Shown here piece by piece: positions 44,477 to 57,494 of a stretch of DNA of 64,000 nucleotides. The translations under genes were made by a program, and so were the position numbers. Each line of letters opens with the position of its first letter. The first letter of the stretch is position 1. Under the pieces are notes generated by a model. The model worked only from the letters and a program-made list of their open reading frames with translations. It was not told the DNA's origin and searched no databases. The DNA is from Butyriboletus loyo (taxonomy: Eukaryota; Basidiomycota; Agaricomycetes; Boletales; Boletaceae). The DNA is taken from contig JBBPSI010000028.1 of assembly GCA_038093515.1 (NCBI GenBank), positions 1-64,000 on the forward strand, in the 5' to 3' direction.

Positions 44477-45828
44477 ATGTCGCGGGAAATGGAGGTGGAT
44501 GCCCAGTTTTCCAAGAGAATGGTTTCAATATGGGGAACAGCCGACCCCATTCCTCCAGAAGAACTAGATCCCAGGGAGGTTTGGTGGCATGATCGCTACC
44601 AGCCTCTGAATGACCATGGATATCTGCTACGTCCTCGCTATTCCCCCAAGTGGATCCCCTCTTGGAAAACATCAAATAAGGACTGGTCAGACTGTGAAGA
44701 CGCCAAAAGATTAAAGGTACGCAGGTTTTTCTCCCTCCCGCTGGTATCCCCCCACATGTCATCCTAGTTCGGCCAAGTGATTGATGCGACTCGAATCTCG
44801 GATGGAAAAGTGGTCACTTTAAAGCGCATAAAACGAGGAGACCATCCATATGAAGCAGATATTGCCTTGTATTTTTCCTCACAAGCTCTCGCTGCGCAGC
44901 CTGCGAACCATTGCGTCCCTGTCTATGAGGTATTCACACTGGACGCCGAAGACGATACAACGATCATGGTTATGCCTCTACTTCGGCTTTACAATAATCC
45001 TAGGTTCGATACTATCGGTGAAGCAGTGGAGTGCTTTCGCCAGCTGTTTGAGGTAATGTGGATTTATGGCTGTGGATGACTATGCCTTGAAATTCTTTCA
45101 GGGACTCCAGTTCATGCATAAGCATCGCGTTGCCCACCGGTGCGTTGAGTGGCTACTATCTTGCCCCTGTACTGATTTTTTGACAGAGATTGCATGAACA
45201 GAAACATCATGCTGGATCCTACTCATCTCTACCCTGAGTCATTTCATCCCGTGGCCATCAATCTAACCAAGGATTTTACTGGTAATGCCAAGCACTTTAC
45301 GCGTACGCAACGACCCCTCAAATACTATTTCATCGATTTCGGGCTTTCTCGGCGTTATGACCCTTCAGATACTAATCCTAAGGAAATACCGATTTGGGGT
45401 GGTGACAAGCAGGTTCCCGAGTTCCAGAACTCCAATGAGCCTCGCGATCCGTTTGCTACTGATGTTTTCTATATTGGCAACGCTATTAAAATGGACTTTT
45501 TCCTGGTCAGTTATCTGCTTTACCATATGGCAGTTTGGGCCTTCGGTCGCTGATATGAAATCCACAGGAAAAACAAGGCTTCGAGTTCATGAGACCCTTG
45601 GTTGCCAGTATGATCCAATCAGACCCAGATAAGCGCCCCGAAATGGATGAGGTGGTCGCCCGATTTGATGATATCCGGCGCGGGCTCAGTCGACGCAAGC
45701 TACGCTCACGCGTTGTAGATGTTGAGGAGGACCTGTTTGAACGGGTTGTTCGCACTACTTCGCACTGGACACGTCGAATTGGGTTTGTTGCTATGGGAGT
45801 CCCGGCTATACCTAGTCCACCATCCTAG
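44477..45828 (+). CDS. Protein-kinase-like protein (agaric accessory family), intact
   Basis: Five exons (44477-44716, 44768-45052, 45102-45139, 45187-45505, 45568-45828) join to exactly 380 codons. The N-lobe has a candidate ATP-site Lys in GKVVTLKRIKRGDHPYEAD but no clear glycine loop. The catalytic loop HRDCMNRNIML is formed across an intron (CACCG|A GAT) and supplies Asp and Asn. FIDFGLSRRYDP is the DFG motif. MIQSDPDKRPEMDEVVARF matches kinase subdomain XI. The catalytic triad therefore appears complete, though the short atypical N-lobe suggests a diverged or fungal-specific kinase. Two decayed relatives lie nearby at 41.2-42.1 kb (same strand) and 47.3-47.9 kb (opposite strand). An upstream in-frame start at 44354 is possible but less likely. 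Confidence 0.85.
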
Positions 45829-46147
45829 GCAGTAGTTTGTGACTGAGTGTATCCGAATTGATTGCCTCTCTTGCCTGAGGCCAGCCTGCGTATGAATTTT
45901 ATCTGATGTGTGGCGCAAATTTCGTTCCTAATTTTGATTCCGGAACCTTCTCATGGCATTGGAAGTACGGCTATCTGCACCCTTGTTTGATATGGACAAT
46001 TTTTAGAAATGATATAGGTCTGACCCCTATGTCATGCACTTCCTTTTTCTGTTACAACAGTTGTATGATCGGAGGTGTTATAAACAATGACGTTACAGTA
46101 AAAGATGCGATGAGGGTGATCTATACCCCAACTTGTTGTTGATACTT

Positions 46148-46480
46148 AGAGATGCGACCCCGTCACCTGCCCATCTCCGGATCCCTTAACTGCATGCCCG
46201 TAGCAGAGCCGGAAATGCAGCATCTCGCCCGCATTAGGATCTGAAGTCTAGTTATGATGTGGCTGGATTGTCTGTTACATGACAGGCGTCTAGGGTCCTA
46301 CCTTAATAGTCACATAAGAACGCGATACGTGCGGTCCCTGTGATGTTGCCTCTACTAATAGCGAAGATGATTCACTGCAGGTTACAGAGGCGGTCCGGAC
46401 TGACCATGGTTCAAACGTTCAAGTTCAAATTTCAATGAACGTTACATGTGGCGATGCAACATCGTACCAAGTTACGACTC
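46148..46480 (-). repeat. Inverted repeat 1, right arm
   Basis: Reverse complement partner of 38870-39285; similarity resumes at 45890-45945 (ACGAAATTTGCG...CATCAGATAAAA on the minus strand). A third, direct copy of that last phrase is at about 46675. The arms enclose about 7 kb containing the kinase genes. Confidence 0.75.
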
Positions 46481-47279
46481 CCTTGAATCGAGCGCTTTTT
46501 CCTACTGAGCACAGCCGTCGCATCGGAAAGTGAACATACAGGAATCAATTTAGTATGAAAATCATTACTTCTTCTTCGAGGTCAAGAACACGGCGCGAGT
46601 ACCTCCCACTATGCTTGATGCCACGAAAAAGATTTTGGAATCTTAATCAGGAATATTCTAAGAGGTCAGTCAGTACGAAATTTGCGGCGCACATCAGATA
46701 TCGACGGGACCTTTTATTGGTGGATTGATTCTTCGGATCCCCTTCGCCATTTCTGGCCAATGAAGTTGTTGTATTTGAACCTGAGTCGAATTTGGAACTT
46801 GTGCATGTACCGCCTCGTAGTTTCCGTCCGTAATAACGATGGCCAAATCCCTTCGTACGATGCCTGGTTTGATGTAGTTGCGATTGTGAGATAAGATGCC
46901 GAATTTTATATTGATGTTGCAAGGCATAGTAGCTCCCATGTCGGAGGGAATACTTCAAGTGCCGTCAGCTTGAGCCAGTCCAGCCTAAAATCAATACATT
47001 CGTGTCCGTGCCTTGTCAGAAACGGTTACCCTGGGGGACTCCAGCGACTCATTCCTGGATCGGGGGAGGGACCACGACCCGCGAGCGTAGTTTCCAGCCA
47101 CCTAAGCCCCGTCGTATATAGTCAAACGGAACAACAACTTTCCTCCATGTTGGCTCTCTTCAGATCCGCCTGGACCATGTCTCGTGCTAAAGATTCCATA
47201 AACTCGAAGCCTCGTTTCGTCTGTACACTTTCACTAAGTTGATCAATGCACAGCCTAAGGGAGAAAGTAAAGAACCTGA

Positions 47280-47925
47280 ATGATATTAGGATTCTGCGAC
47301 TTTCTCTCCCCCCCTCCTAATCGGAATTTCCCTTGCGGTTGTCTCTGACGGGTCATATAACTTAAAGTCGATGAAAGAGTCCTTTGGAGGACGTTGAGTG
47401 CGCGTAAGATGTTTCGCAGGGTTAACAAGTCTCTTTTGAAGATGGTCTTCATGGGGCGGGGGGAGTCCGAGTGGAGCTTGCTTCGACCGAGCACGATGTT
47501 TCTGTTCACACAATCTCTATTGCAGAATGGGATCCCCAAATGAACTTGTAGGTGGTAGTAGATCCGCGCCGCTGCACCTCGAGCAACCGACGGAAACAGT
47601 CAGTCGCCTCACGAAATGTGTCGAAGTACGGGTTGCATAAGCACGAATGACAGGCGTGACCGAAACAACGATGTCGGCGTCGTCTTGCAATTTGCAAAGC
47701 AATAACTTTTGTAAATCGGGACACGATGATTCGCGGTATGCGAAGCGGGTGTACCGGAAGTGAAATAAAGTCCAATGTCCACTCCGTGCGGATGTACTGA
47801 TTTACGAAAACGCTTCGAAGTGGCATGTTCACCATCCGTGAAGCAAGTGGTGTCCATGACCATGATTTGCATATACTTGAATCCTCGCCATGACGTCGGG
47901 TGTGGAGCATACCTACCACTGTCAT
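47280..47925 (-). pseudogene. Second decayed copy of the protein-kinase-like gene
   Basis: On the minus strand the order follows the intact gene: VMDTTCFTDGEHATSKRF and HPHGVDIGLYFTSG (about 47850-47770), NPYFDTFREATDCFRRLLE (about 47620), then DCVNRNIVLG (about 47510). Further on are NPAKHLTRTQRPPKDSFIDF and YDPSETTAREIPIRRGGEK (about 47400-47290). Frame changes between the blocks and loss of the HRD and DFG context (FIDFKLYDP) show decay. Orientation is opposite to the intact gene. Confidence 0.75.
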
Positions 47926-49914
47926 CGTTGCATTCGACCCAACTTTTCTTTTTAGTAGCGTTTTCTCCAGGATGGGGTCCAGTTTAATTGGGTGCGTAGG
48001 ATGTAGGACGTATCCTCAAGCTTTCAGTTGTTCATAGTGATAGTGCCACCGAAACTTCTCTGCTGTCCGGCTCGTTAGGACGGGGTAGCCAGTTGCTCCC
48101 GAAAGCGAGAGGCTCCTTCGCGCTTCGCAACGCGTTGCGATCTTCCTCTCGACGAGCAGGGTATAGTAGGTGTGTTTGTCATCATGATGGAAAATATACA
48201 CCAGGACTCAAAGTTTTGAGTCACCATATGTTGAACGAGCTAGGAAGAAAACGGTGTGGCACTGCCATTCAGCCTCCCTCGAAAAGACGTGAATAAACAA
48301 GGACCTATACGACAATATTGTCGAGTTCGGTTACCTGGTTCTCAGTCAATCTAAGTTTTCTTGCTGAGAGCGCCTTCGGTGAGCAACAGAGCAGTCGTTG
48401 AAACCCTGAGAAGCAATAATAGTGACCAGTGAGGTATGTACGAAAATAATTACAGCCTCCAAGCAAAAAAAACAAACAATCCTCAGTCGGTTGTACCCAT
48501 ACGCAGGTCTGTCTCCCCCATAAATTCGGGAGACAAGGATGCCAAAGTCAGCGCCAGGACAGCCCTTTGGAGCACACACGATCCCAGGTCCTGTAATCGA
48601 TAACCCGTCCCAACGTCTATCCTGCTCGCGAACGCACCATGACAATTCGTCGCCCTGTAGACTGCAGTCACTCCGGTAAACCTCGGCTCTGCTGACAGGT
48701 TCGACCGTTCAATCTTCTCGCTGTCCTGAGGAGTTTAGAGGCACGCTCTTGACTCGTCTGCGACAAATTGATTCGGGAGGAGACTTGACTTGAAAACCTT
48801 CAAGCCCATTCAAAAAATTCGAACCCTAAGGATATTCCACAACGCGGCCAAGATCGAGACGAAGGTAAGCTGAAAGTTTCCCCACAGCTCGGTTTATTGA
48901 CTTTGTTGGTGGAGAACTGATGGTAGGATCGTCGGACCGTGCATCAGTGTCAATTCCTCGCGAAGAGGAGCACTCTGTCAGCAATACGTTCCGATAGATC
49001 TCATCGTACCCATTTTCTTATTTGTTCCAGATAAATCGTCAACGGGACCCACGGGTGATGATGACCCCGAACGTTGCCTCAGACAAGGCAATCGACTTGG
49101 AAAGAACAATTACGGACGCATTTCACACCCTTCCATGCGGATGCATCGGCTGTTTCCGAGTTAATTCAGCCGAACACGCCTGCGACGGCGACGTTGCCAT
49201 TGTCCCTACATGGCCTCGATACCAGTGATAGGGGTGGCGCTCTTGACGCTGTGACTTGGCAGGCTCCCCAAGCACCCACCGTATTCCAAACATCCTCGCC
49301 GACGACTTCATCTACTGCATGTCGCAGCAATGAGCTCGTCATCAAGGACACTATCATTGTCATCTTCATTGAGCCAAGGTCGTTCTCACAACAGGGGTCG
49401 TAAGCATCTATTGTTCCTTTAATGGTATTATCACTGACGTGGCTCTTCAGCTGTAAGACACGATCACACTCCACAGCTACCACCCGAGTCTTCGTGACAT
49501 GAAACAGGAGACAATTTGTATCATGCTTGACAAGCTCTGCGTTAACTGGGGGCAACGTTCCGATGTGTCAGCCATGGTTGTTGACGTGGATAAATGCCTC
49601 ACCCAGATCCACGGACCTACAAACCTGGATCAAGGATCAGGTATGCTTCGCTGGCAAGCAAACATATCGTATCAGTGCGGCACCTCACGACACTACATTC
49701 GACCTCAACTCAACCCCCTATGGCACCCGTCAGACCAGATGCAGCAGGGTCAAAGGACTCGGCACCTATTTGATATACAGCGTACGACAAACTCTATTAT
49801 TCCTTTTCGACAGATCAACAGTAATATATGCGTGCAAACCAAATGTATCATCCGTGTGGTTCCCAGCGCTAAACGGCATATCCAGAAGCGGCACGGGGGT
49901 ATCCGAGCGATTAA
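47926..49914. other. Region without a confident gene
   Basis: Open frames on the plus strand at about 49022-49403 and 49499-49961 are modestly long but overlap each other in two frames and show no domain. I see no transposon ends or RNA genes. It may contain decayed accessory genes like its left neighbours. Confidence 0.35.
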
Positions 49915-51139
49915 TCATGAGTAAAGAACCCGGCTTGCAAGCTCAAACCCAAGGAAGGTAGCACCGTTCGCAAACGGTGAACTACATCGCATGTCAGCCG
50001 GTTGATACTATAGTGCGGAGGTTCCACTGACCGAATAAGGGTGGGACCAAGCCCACGTGTGAAGGCGTGGATACCTTCCGTCCGCCAAACTTTCCGTACG
50101 CAATCCCGAGCGGAGGCATACTTCTGACCAGTCGAGGGAGTGAACCCATCAGTCTGCATTCGAGATTTAATCATGTCTATGGGGTATATTACTGCCCAGA
50201 GCTACAAATAATCCGATGAACTAAAGTGTATGATCCATTGACGAGGAACTTACCGCATATCCGGCAGTTGCGCCATAGAGGACCGCATTGAGAGGGTTTA
50301 TCTGTTCGCGGCGGATGCCCTTTTGCGACATTTCACGTTGAACTAGTTTCTCGTACACCATGAAATAGATTCCATATCCAGAAGCTTCACGAAGGAAGGT
50401 GACGCATTGGCCCTTGAAGATGCCGGGAATCCCACGCTCTGAGTATATCTTCTTGATGGCATCAAAGGGACCGTTATACATTGGATTGGTATTAGATTGA
50501 GTTTGTAGTCCTGTGATAACCCGTGAGATGGTCGGTCGACCTGATCATCTGAAAAACTCACGGATCCTGATGTGCTCGACTGGGCCGGAGACGAAGCCAT
50601 TCGCAAGACCAGCAGCAATACCTGCTGTAAATAATTGACCCGCTCCAAGGGTTTTTCCTCCTTCACCCCCCTTTCCGTTAGCCAGATTGTGTTCTGCAAA
50701 TACTCTCTTCGAGTATTCTAGTACACCAAACTGTATAGACACACAAAGTCCAATACCTAATAAGGGCGTGAGCGTGCCCTGGAAGTGGGTCAGAAAAAAT
50801 CTATTTATTTCATTCAAGGCCGACCTAACCTTATAGAACGCCAATGGTCCCTCATTCTTCAGGATCCCACCGGCACACTGTAGCATGCCAGTGTAGGTGC
50901 CTTTGGGTGATGTTTGCATGCGCTGAAGGGATGTCAAGATGTAACACTCGTATAATCTACTGAGAAAACGATCGTGCACTAACCACTTTCACGATATCGA
51001 AGGGTTGTCCGACGAGCACCTGACTCGGCCGAAGAGAATTTAGCATCCGAGTCACACGCGGCAAATGGATACTATCGCTCACCTGAGCGATTCCACCTGC
51101 AGTTCCAGCAGCCAAATCCTTGATGGTATTGCTTACCAT
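49915..51139 (-). CDS. YMC1: Mitochondrial carrier protein, YMC1/YMC2-like (SLC25 family)
   Basis: The protein belongs to the inner-membrane solute carriers. Three repeats each keep the P-x-[DE]-x-x-[KR] signature: PFDIVKVRMQT, PVEHIRIRLQT and PIDMIKSRMQT, the last two completed across introns. DLAAGTAGGIAQVLVGQP and GTLTPLLGIGLCVSIQFG resemble the yeast YMC1/YMC2 and carnitine/ornithine carrier branch. The C-terminus, corrected for an intron, is SPFANGATFLGFELASRVL, ending at TGA 49915. At least five introns. The start at 51139 (MVSNTIKDLAAG) puts the usual short tail before helix 1; an in-frame ATG at 51286 would add a 49-residue extension. Transport substrate cannot be told from sequence; in yeast this branch has been linked to amino-acid and TCA-cycle-related transport. 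Confidence 0.85.
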
Positions 51140-51450
51140 GTCGTTCTGGTATCCCGAGAGGCTCTGGGGAATGAGAGTGTGAAGGCCAACCTGTAAAAGT
51201 CTCGTCCGTAACGCGACGCAGTCTGAAAACGCGGGTCTAACAGGCTTGTTTATCGCATGTTCGCGGTTATTGAAAATCGCTTTCATTCGTTACATAACAT
51301 TTTTATGTACATCCAGATAGCACGTGATCGGGCCTCTCATCCGGTTTTGGAGGTTGCAATTTGTTCGTTCTAGTTCCCTACCAGTAAGCTTGCTCCTGAT
51401 CAAACGACTAACGAACACGATTCATGGAATCTTTTTGTTAACAGAGGCTG
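51140..51450. promoter_or_regulatory. Shared divergent promoter region
   Basis: About 310 bp separate the carrier and zinc-finger genes, read in opposite directions. A GCACGTGATC element (CACGTG core, E-box type) lies near 51318. Confidence 0.4.
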
Positions 51451-53451
51451 ATGACGGAAGCCGTCGCAGAACAGACTGTGGGGAGCGACGTGAGTTCCCG
51501 TGTCACCGGAAGTGTGGGAGCTGCAGCAGAGGATGGTGCGAATGATGAGTATGAGGAGGATGGCGAAGACGAAGAAGAGGACGAAGAAGAAGCAGAAGAG
51601 ATAGCGCGTCGCCTGAAGGAGCAACTTTGGGCGGATATCAGCAAGGCGCAGGCTGCGCAGGCCATGCCAAGCGCGCAACCGCTTGCAGCCCGCATCGCAG
51701 CCCTTCCGAGCGAGCACGCTGTCTCTGGTCCCGTGGCTACTTTATCGAAGAAGCAAGACGCAGCACTGCAAACGATGAAGGGTATTCTTGTGATCACCGC
51801 GAAAGACCCAGTCGCCTACGCCACGCTCGCGTCGACCGTCGTTCCGGGAACCAACAACGACAATGTATTGAACGTCCTGAACGAGGTCGTTCGCGCGGGA
51901 TCAATCTCGAAAGAGCTTGCCAAATCGTTGACGCCCGTCCTAGTGTCGTTGGCTCGCTCCGACACACTCTTCGCAACGATGCGTCATTCAAATGCCCCCG
52001 CGATCCAACTTGACAAGGGGAAGCGTAAACGCGATGAGAGCGAAGTGGAACAGCGACAGAATGACGCACGCGCCTTCAAACGACCGAATATCGTATATCA
52101 TGATTTCCAGCAGCAAATAACCGATGCTGTCAAAATTGTCTCCAATGTTCTCAGCGCCAACTCTCCGACTGATGGATCACTTGATCCGTCCGTCATATCC
52201 TCCGTCCAGCTACATCTCCATCAACTGTTCCTTTTTTCCATGACATCATCCTCCGGAGGTGGTCCGGAAATGAATGCGCTGCAAGAGATTGGAGGCTTGA
52301 TTCAGGTCCTCGGAGTCCTTAGCGGTATTCAGATTGGTCCTACAGCAACCCCCAACCACACCGTCCAACAGCCTCCAGGCGCCGCGCTACACCACTCCCA
52401 CCCCTGGATTCCGCAAGGCACCCATCCTAATTCGTCCGTTCCATTTAATGATATTGGCACAGCCGTCTACCCTTGTCTCGTGCCAGGTTGCCGCAAGATA
52501 TTCGCAAGGCTTTACGGCCTACGGGCGCACCAGCGTATTCACGCCGTACACCGCCCTTTCCGCTGCGCAGTTTGCCCTGCGTCATTTGCACGTAACCATG
52601 ATCTCAAGCGTCATGCAAAACTCCACGAAAAGAAAGCTTGGCAATGTGCTGGTTGCGACAAGATGTTCTCTCGTCGGGATGCGATCAAACGACATAAAAA
52701 CAGCAGCGCAGCACGCGGCGGCAAGGGAGAAATTTGTGTCAATGCTCAAATTAGGGAGGTGGCATTGGATAAAGAAGGAGATGAGGACGTGGTGCGGGAG
52801 GGTCGACGCACGAGGATGTGGGCAGATATCGTCGCAGGCAGTGCGCCATATGGCCACGGAGACGATGGACGTATGGAAGAAGGGGAGATACACAGTGGTG
52901 TCATCAGACAGATGCAGGCCGCCGTGCTCAGCCTCCATGCAACGTTGCAGAGACACGTGTCATCCGCGCTTGGTACCGATCATGCAGCACCTCCATTGCA
53001 TCTCGACCCAACTGGCGGGCAAGCGACACTGGCGAGCGTGATTGCTCGTGCGCAGATGCAGAATTTAGTTTCTCGAGCGCAGATTCAGGGTACAGGCGCT
53101 ACCGGTGATATCGGCGAAGTGGTGAACCCTGAAGGGACCTCCTACCCTGGTGACACACCACCTCTGTCGCTTGATCCCGCTTGGTTCGTAGATAATGGAG
53201 CGCGACCTGAGGGCACGGTCCCTGCACCTCAGTTGTCTCTCTATGGCTTGTCGGAAGAGCAGGCAAAGTTGCTCGAGCAAGCAATTGCCAATGCCGCGTC
53301 AGCTGCACAGGCACAAGCCGAGGCCGAAGCCGCCTTGGAGGAGGAAGACGAGGATGTCGATGATGACGACGAGGAGCAGCACGACTTGGACGAAATTAAT
53401 GACACCCTCAATTCAGCTATTACTCAAGCATCTGCAGCATCAGGACAATGA
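51451..53451 (+). CDS. C2H2 zinc-finger protein, intronless, probable transcription factor
   Basis: This is a single 666-codon frame from ATG 51451. The N-terminus has a very acidic run (EEDGEDEEEDEEEAEEI). Between about residues 341 and 425 lie zinc fingers: CLVPGCRKIFARLYGLRAHQ completed by RIH, CAVCPASFARNHDLKRHAKLH, and a third, CAGCDKMFSRRDAIKRHK, whose last ligand is displaced or a downstream Cys. KGKRKRDE upstream is a likely nuclear signal. The C-terminus is Ala/Gln/Glu-rich and acidic (EEEDEDVDDDDEEQHDLDE). The layout, with acidic ends and central tandem fingers, suggests a DNA-binding regulator, target unknown. Among the multi-exon genes around it, lack of introns is notable. Confidence 0.8.
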   Translation: MTEAVAEQTVGSDVSSRVTGSVGAAAEDGANDEYEEDGEDEEEDEEEAEEIARRLKEQLWADISKAQAAQAMPSAQPLAARIAALPSEHAVSGPVATLSKKQDAALQTMKGILVITAKDPVAYATLASTVVPGTNNDNVLNVLNEVVRAGSISKELAKSLTPVLVSLARSDTLFATMRHSNAPAIQLDKGKRKRDESEVEQRQNDARAFKRPNIVYHDFQQQITDAVKIVSNVLSANSPTDGSLDPSVISSVQLHLHQLFLFSMTSSSGGGPEMNALQEIGGLIQVLGVLSGIQIGPTATPNHTVQQPPGAALHHSHPWIPQGTHPNSSVPFNDIGTAVYPCLVPGCRKIFARLYGLRAHQRIHAVHRPFRCAVCPASFARNHDLKRHAKLHEKKAWQCAGCDKMFSRRDAIKRHKNSSAARGGKGEICVNAQIREVALDKEGDEDVVREGRRTRMWADIVAGSAPYGHGDDGRMEEGEIHSGVIRQMQAAVLSLHATLQRHVSSALGTDHAAPPLHLDPTGGQATLASVIARAQMQNLVSRAQIQGTGATGDIGEVVNPEGTSYPGDTPPLSLDPAWFVDNGARPEGTVPAPQLSLYGLSEEQAKLLEQAIANAASAAQAQAEAEAALEEEDEDVDDDDEEQHDLDEINDTLNSAITQASAASGQ

Positions 53452-53748
53452 TCCTATCTATTTTCTTGTGTTGTATCGACACCTGATAACATAAATGCTG
53501 TATCGTTTTGTCGCCTTTGCCAGTCAAGACAGCGGGTCCATTGTACCTGCTCAATTCGAATGCCACTTGGCCCCCGCAAGCAGCCATGTTGTACAGTAGT
53601 TGTTATGTTTGGTGGTGTCGCTGAAGCCAAATGTCAACATTCACATGAATGAATACGAAACTGGTGGCAGACAATCAGTGATCCATGAGAACGAACGCGA
53701 GGTAACTCGTAACTCACGTCGGGGTTGTTATATGGCAATAGATTAGAG

Positions 53749-53976
53749 CTACATCTTGCTGCCAATCTTGCTGCCAGAACCATGTCGTGGTCGAGGTGGT
53801 CTTGCAGCCGAATACTGTTCTCTACGCCTCGCCTCTGCTTGCCGCCAAAACTCCTGGTTCTGCGGCGATTCACGTTGCCATGCCTCTGCGATAGCTTGAG
53901 TGGGCGTGATAACAGAGTCGTGGAAACGATGTCCTATGTTCCCGTCTGGTTTGGGGCGGGGCATGTCGGACGTCAT
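53749..53976 (-). CDS. Possible small protein of 75 residues
   Basis: The frame from ATG 53976 (MTSDMPRPKPDG) has protein-like composition, with ITPTQAIAEAWQRESPQN and QEFWRQAEARRREQYSAARP, then a basic Pro/Ser tail. A CTCTAG acceptor-like site just upstream means it could be the last exon of a longer gene, but no upstream exon joined cleanly. No family recognised. Confidence 0.3.
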   Translation of the reverse strand: MTSDMPRPKPDGNIGHRFHDSVITPTQAIAEAWQRESPQNQEFWRQAEARRREQYSAARPPRPRHGSGSKIGSKM

Positions 53977-55381
53977 CGCATGCTAGAGGGGCAAGGAAAC
54001 ATACTCATGATCAGATATATTCCAAAGGGAAAACAAGAACCGATTATAACAAAAATGGGCGTACGGCAGCTCAAGGTTCATGCGGTGGGATAGGGCAGGG
54101 ACCGAGGGATGCCTCTTTATACAAGGTTTGAACGAACGAACTAATCTTATTTTTCCTTACATTTAAAACCCGTCCCGCAAGGGCAGGGGACCCGATGAGT
54201 CTTGGAGGGCGGGCCACCATTGTTTGCGTTCCTATTAAGGAAACGTGAAAGATTGCGGGAAGAGAAAGACCGGTTAGAATAAGTATCTGCCTTCTGTGCT
54301 GGAACTTGAGGTTCCCCTGCGACGGGAGCCCCCCTTGCATTCCAGCTTCGCGATGAAATCCAGAAATGGGCAAGGGAACAAACGAATTGCCATAACAGGT
54401 AGTTTCAAGGGCGGTCGGGGGGGGGACGTAACTGTTCATACATGGTTCCTTCGAAGGTTGACGCGTTTAAATTCCAAGGGTTGTAAGCGAAGTAATTACC
54501 CATTGTGCGACCATGTTTGAGACGCATGTATCAGTCTCAGGTGGAGTTTTCATGAACGACTTGCCTGACGCATCGATATCTCCGCGCACTGTCCCCCCCC
54601 TGAGTCACTGCGTATGGGCGAACAGATGAAACCACACGGGTGTGGCAACGGACGCTCGGGTGAATTTTTAGGGATGGCACGGGGGGGGGTCATGGTTTCC
54701 GCTGAACACAGAATTCACAATGCCTTACATCGCCAGGCCGAGACCACGAGGCGCCGAATGGCACTTGAAGGTGAGCCAGTTGCAGATATGTCGCAGATCT
54801 GCTATCCAAATTAAAGGGAACCCATTGAAAGTCTCAGTCATTGTTTGCTTGTTATGGGAAGGACAATGTGTTCGTCTTTAGGGGAATCTACTAATCTGCT
54901 GTGGCTTGGTCAAGGAACCGAAAGGCACTTTAGGACTGTACATACTTCACCGCGTGAAATCTGCATTTCCCTTTTTTTTTTTTTTCGCACACGAGAGCGC
55001 TGTCGATGACAGGGTCTCCACGGACCATGCAAAATCTCAACGGTTTGGATACGACATCCAAATTCTGAAGATCCGGTGACGGGAAAATCGGGTCAGTTCG
55101 GGAAGAATGATAATGATCCCTGCCCAATGGGAGTGAAGGGAAGAAAGTCGAATTCGTAGATCCGTTCTCTGGTGACGACTGCGGGGTAAAGAACGGTCGC
55201 GAGCAACTGTCGTTCCCTCTACACCTCGTTACCGACCACAGTCTGTAGCTATACGCGCATCGCCGCTTTCTTCCGCCTTTTCATCCTCACGGAAGACCCG
55301 GTGACCGCCGTGGCTCGTCACGACCAAAATAACTGAGCTGCTGACCACAGTCGTGAGTGTGGGATGTCGTTTAAAAAGACG
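53977..55381. other. Intergenic region
   Basis: Runs of G or C (near 54415, 54595, 54682) and a 13-T run (54971) occur. Open frames are short and overlap on both strands. I see no gene, RNA or transposon. Confidence 0.4.
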
Positions 55382-55388
55382 TATATAA
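55382..55388 (+). promoter_or_regulatory. TATA box of the NPY1-type gene
   Basis: TATATAA lies 92 bp upstream of the initiator ATG at 55480. Confidence 0.5.
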
Positions 55389-55479
55389 TACCTACGCTAG
55401 CATGGCGTTGCTGCCGGGCAAGTTCACAGCGTCTTGTGTTGGCAGCAACAGACACCTCCTTCGTAGGATCTCGAACAAG

Positions 55480-57130
<1,651 letters not shown>

Positions 57131-57494
57131 ATAGCACCAAGTATATATATCGTTCAACATAGAGTCATGTACGACAGAACGATAGTCAAACGCTCGGAGG
57201 ATAGACGTTGGTTGTTGGAGCGAATCGTTCCCATCATCAAAGACTGCAGGTCGCCTTTGATTACCGACGAATAGCAGGGTGTTAACTTTGTCAAGAGCTG
57301 TTGGGAGCTTGGTATTGATACGCATCTGAATCTTGACCATGGAGAATTCTGACCAGACGCTGATAAACGTTACACGCCAGGGAAATGGTCTGCTGTGCAT
57401 AACTGCGGACCCTTTCTATCGACAATACTTTCAAGAAAAGCAAACGTTGGTTAGATACATCGCCGGATAACTAGGGCATGGAAGTGGTTCAGTG
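57131..57494. other. Intergenic region between convergent genes
   Basis: About 360 bp between the stop codons of the NPY1-type and CoA-binding genes. It should hold both 3' untranslated regions. No other feature seen. Confidence 0.5.
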
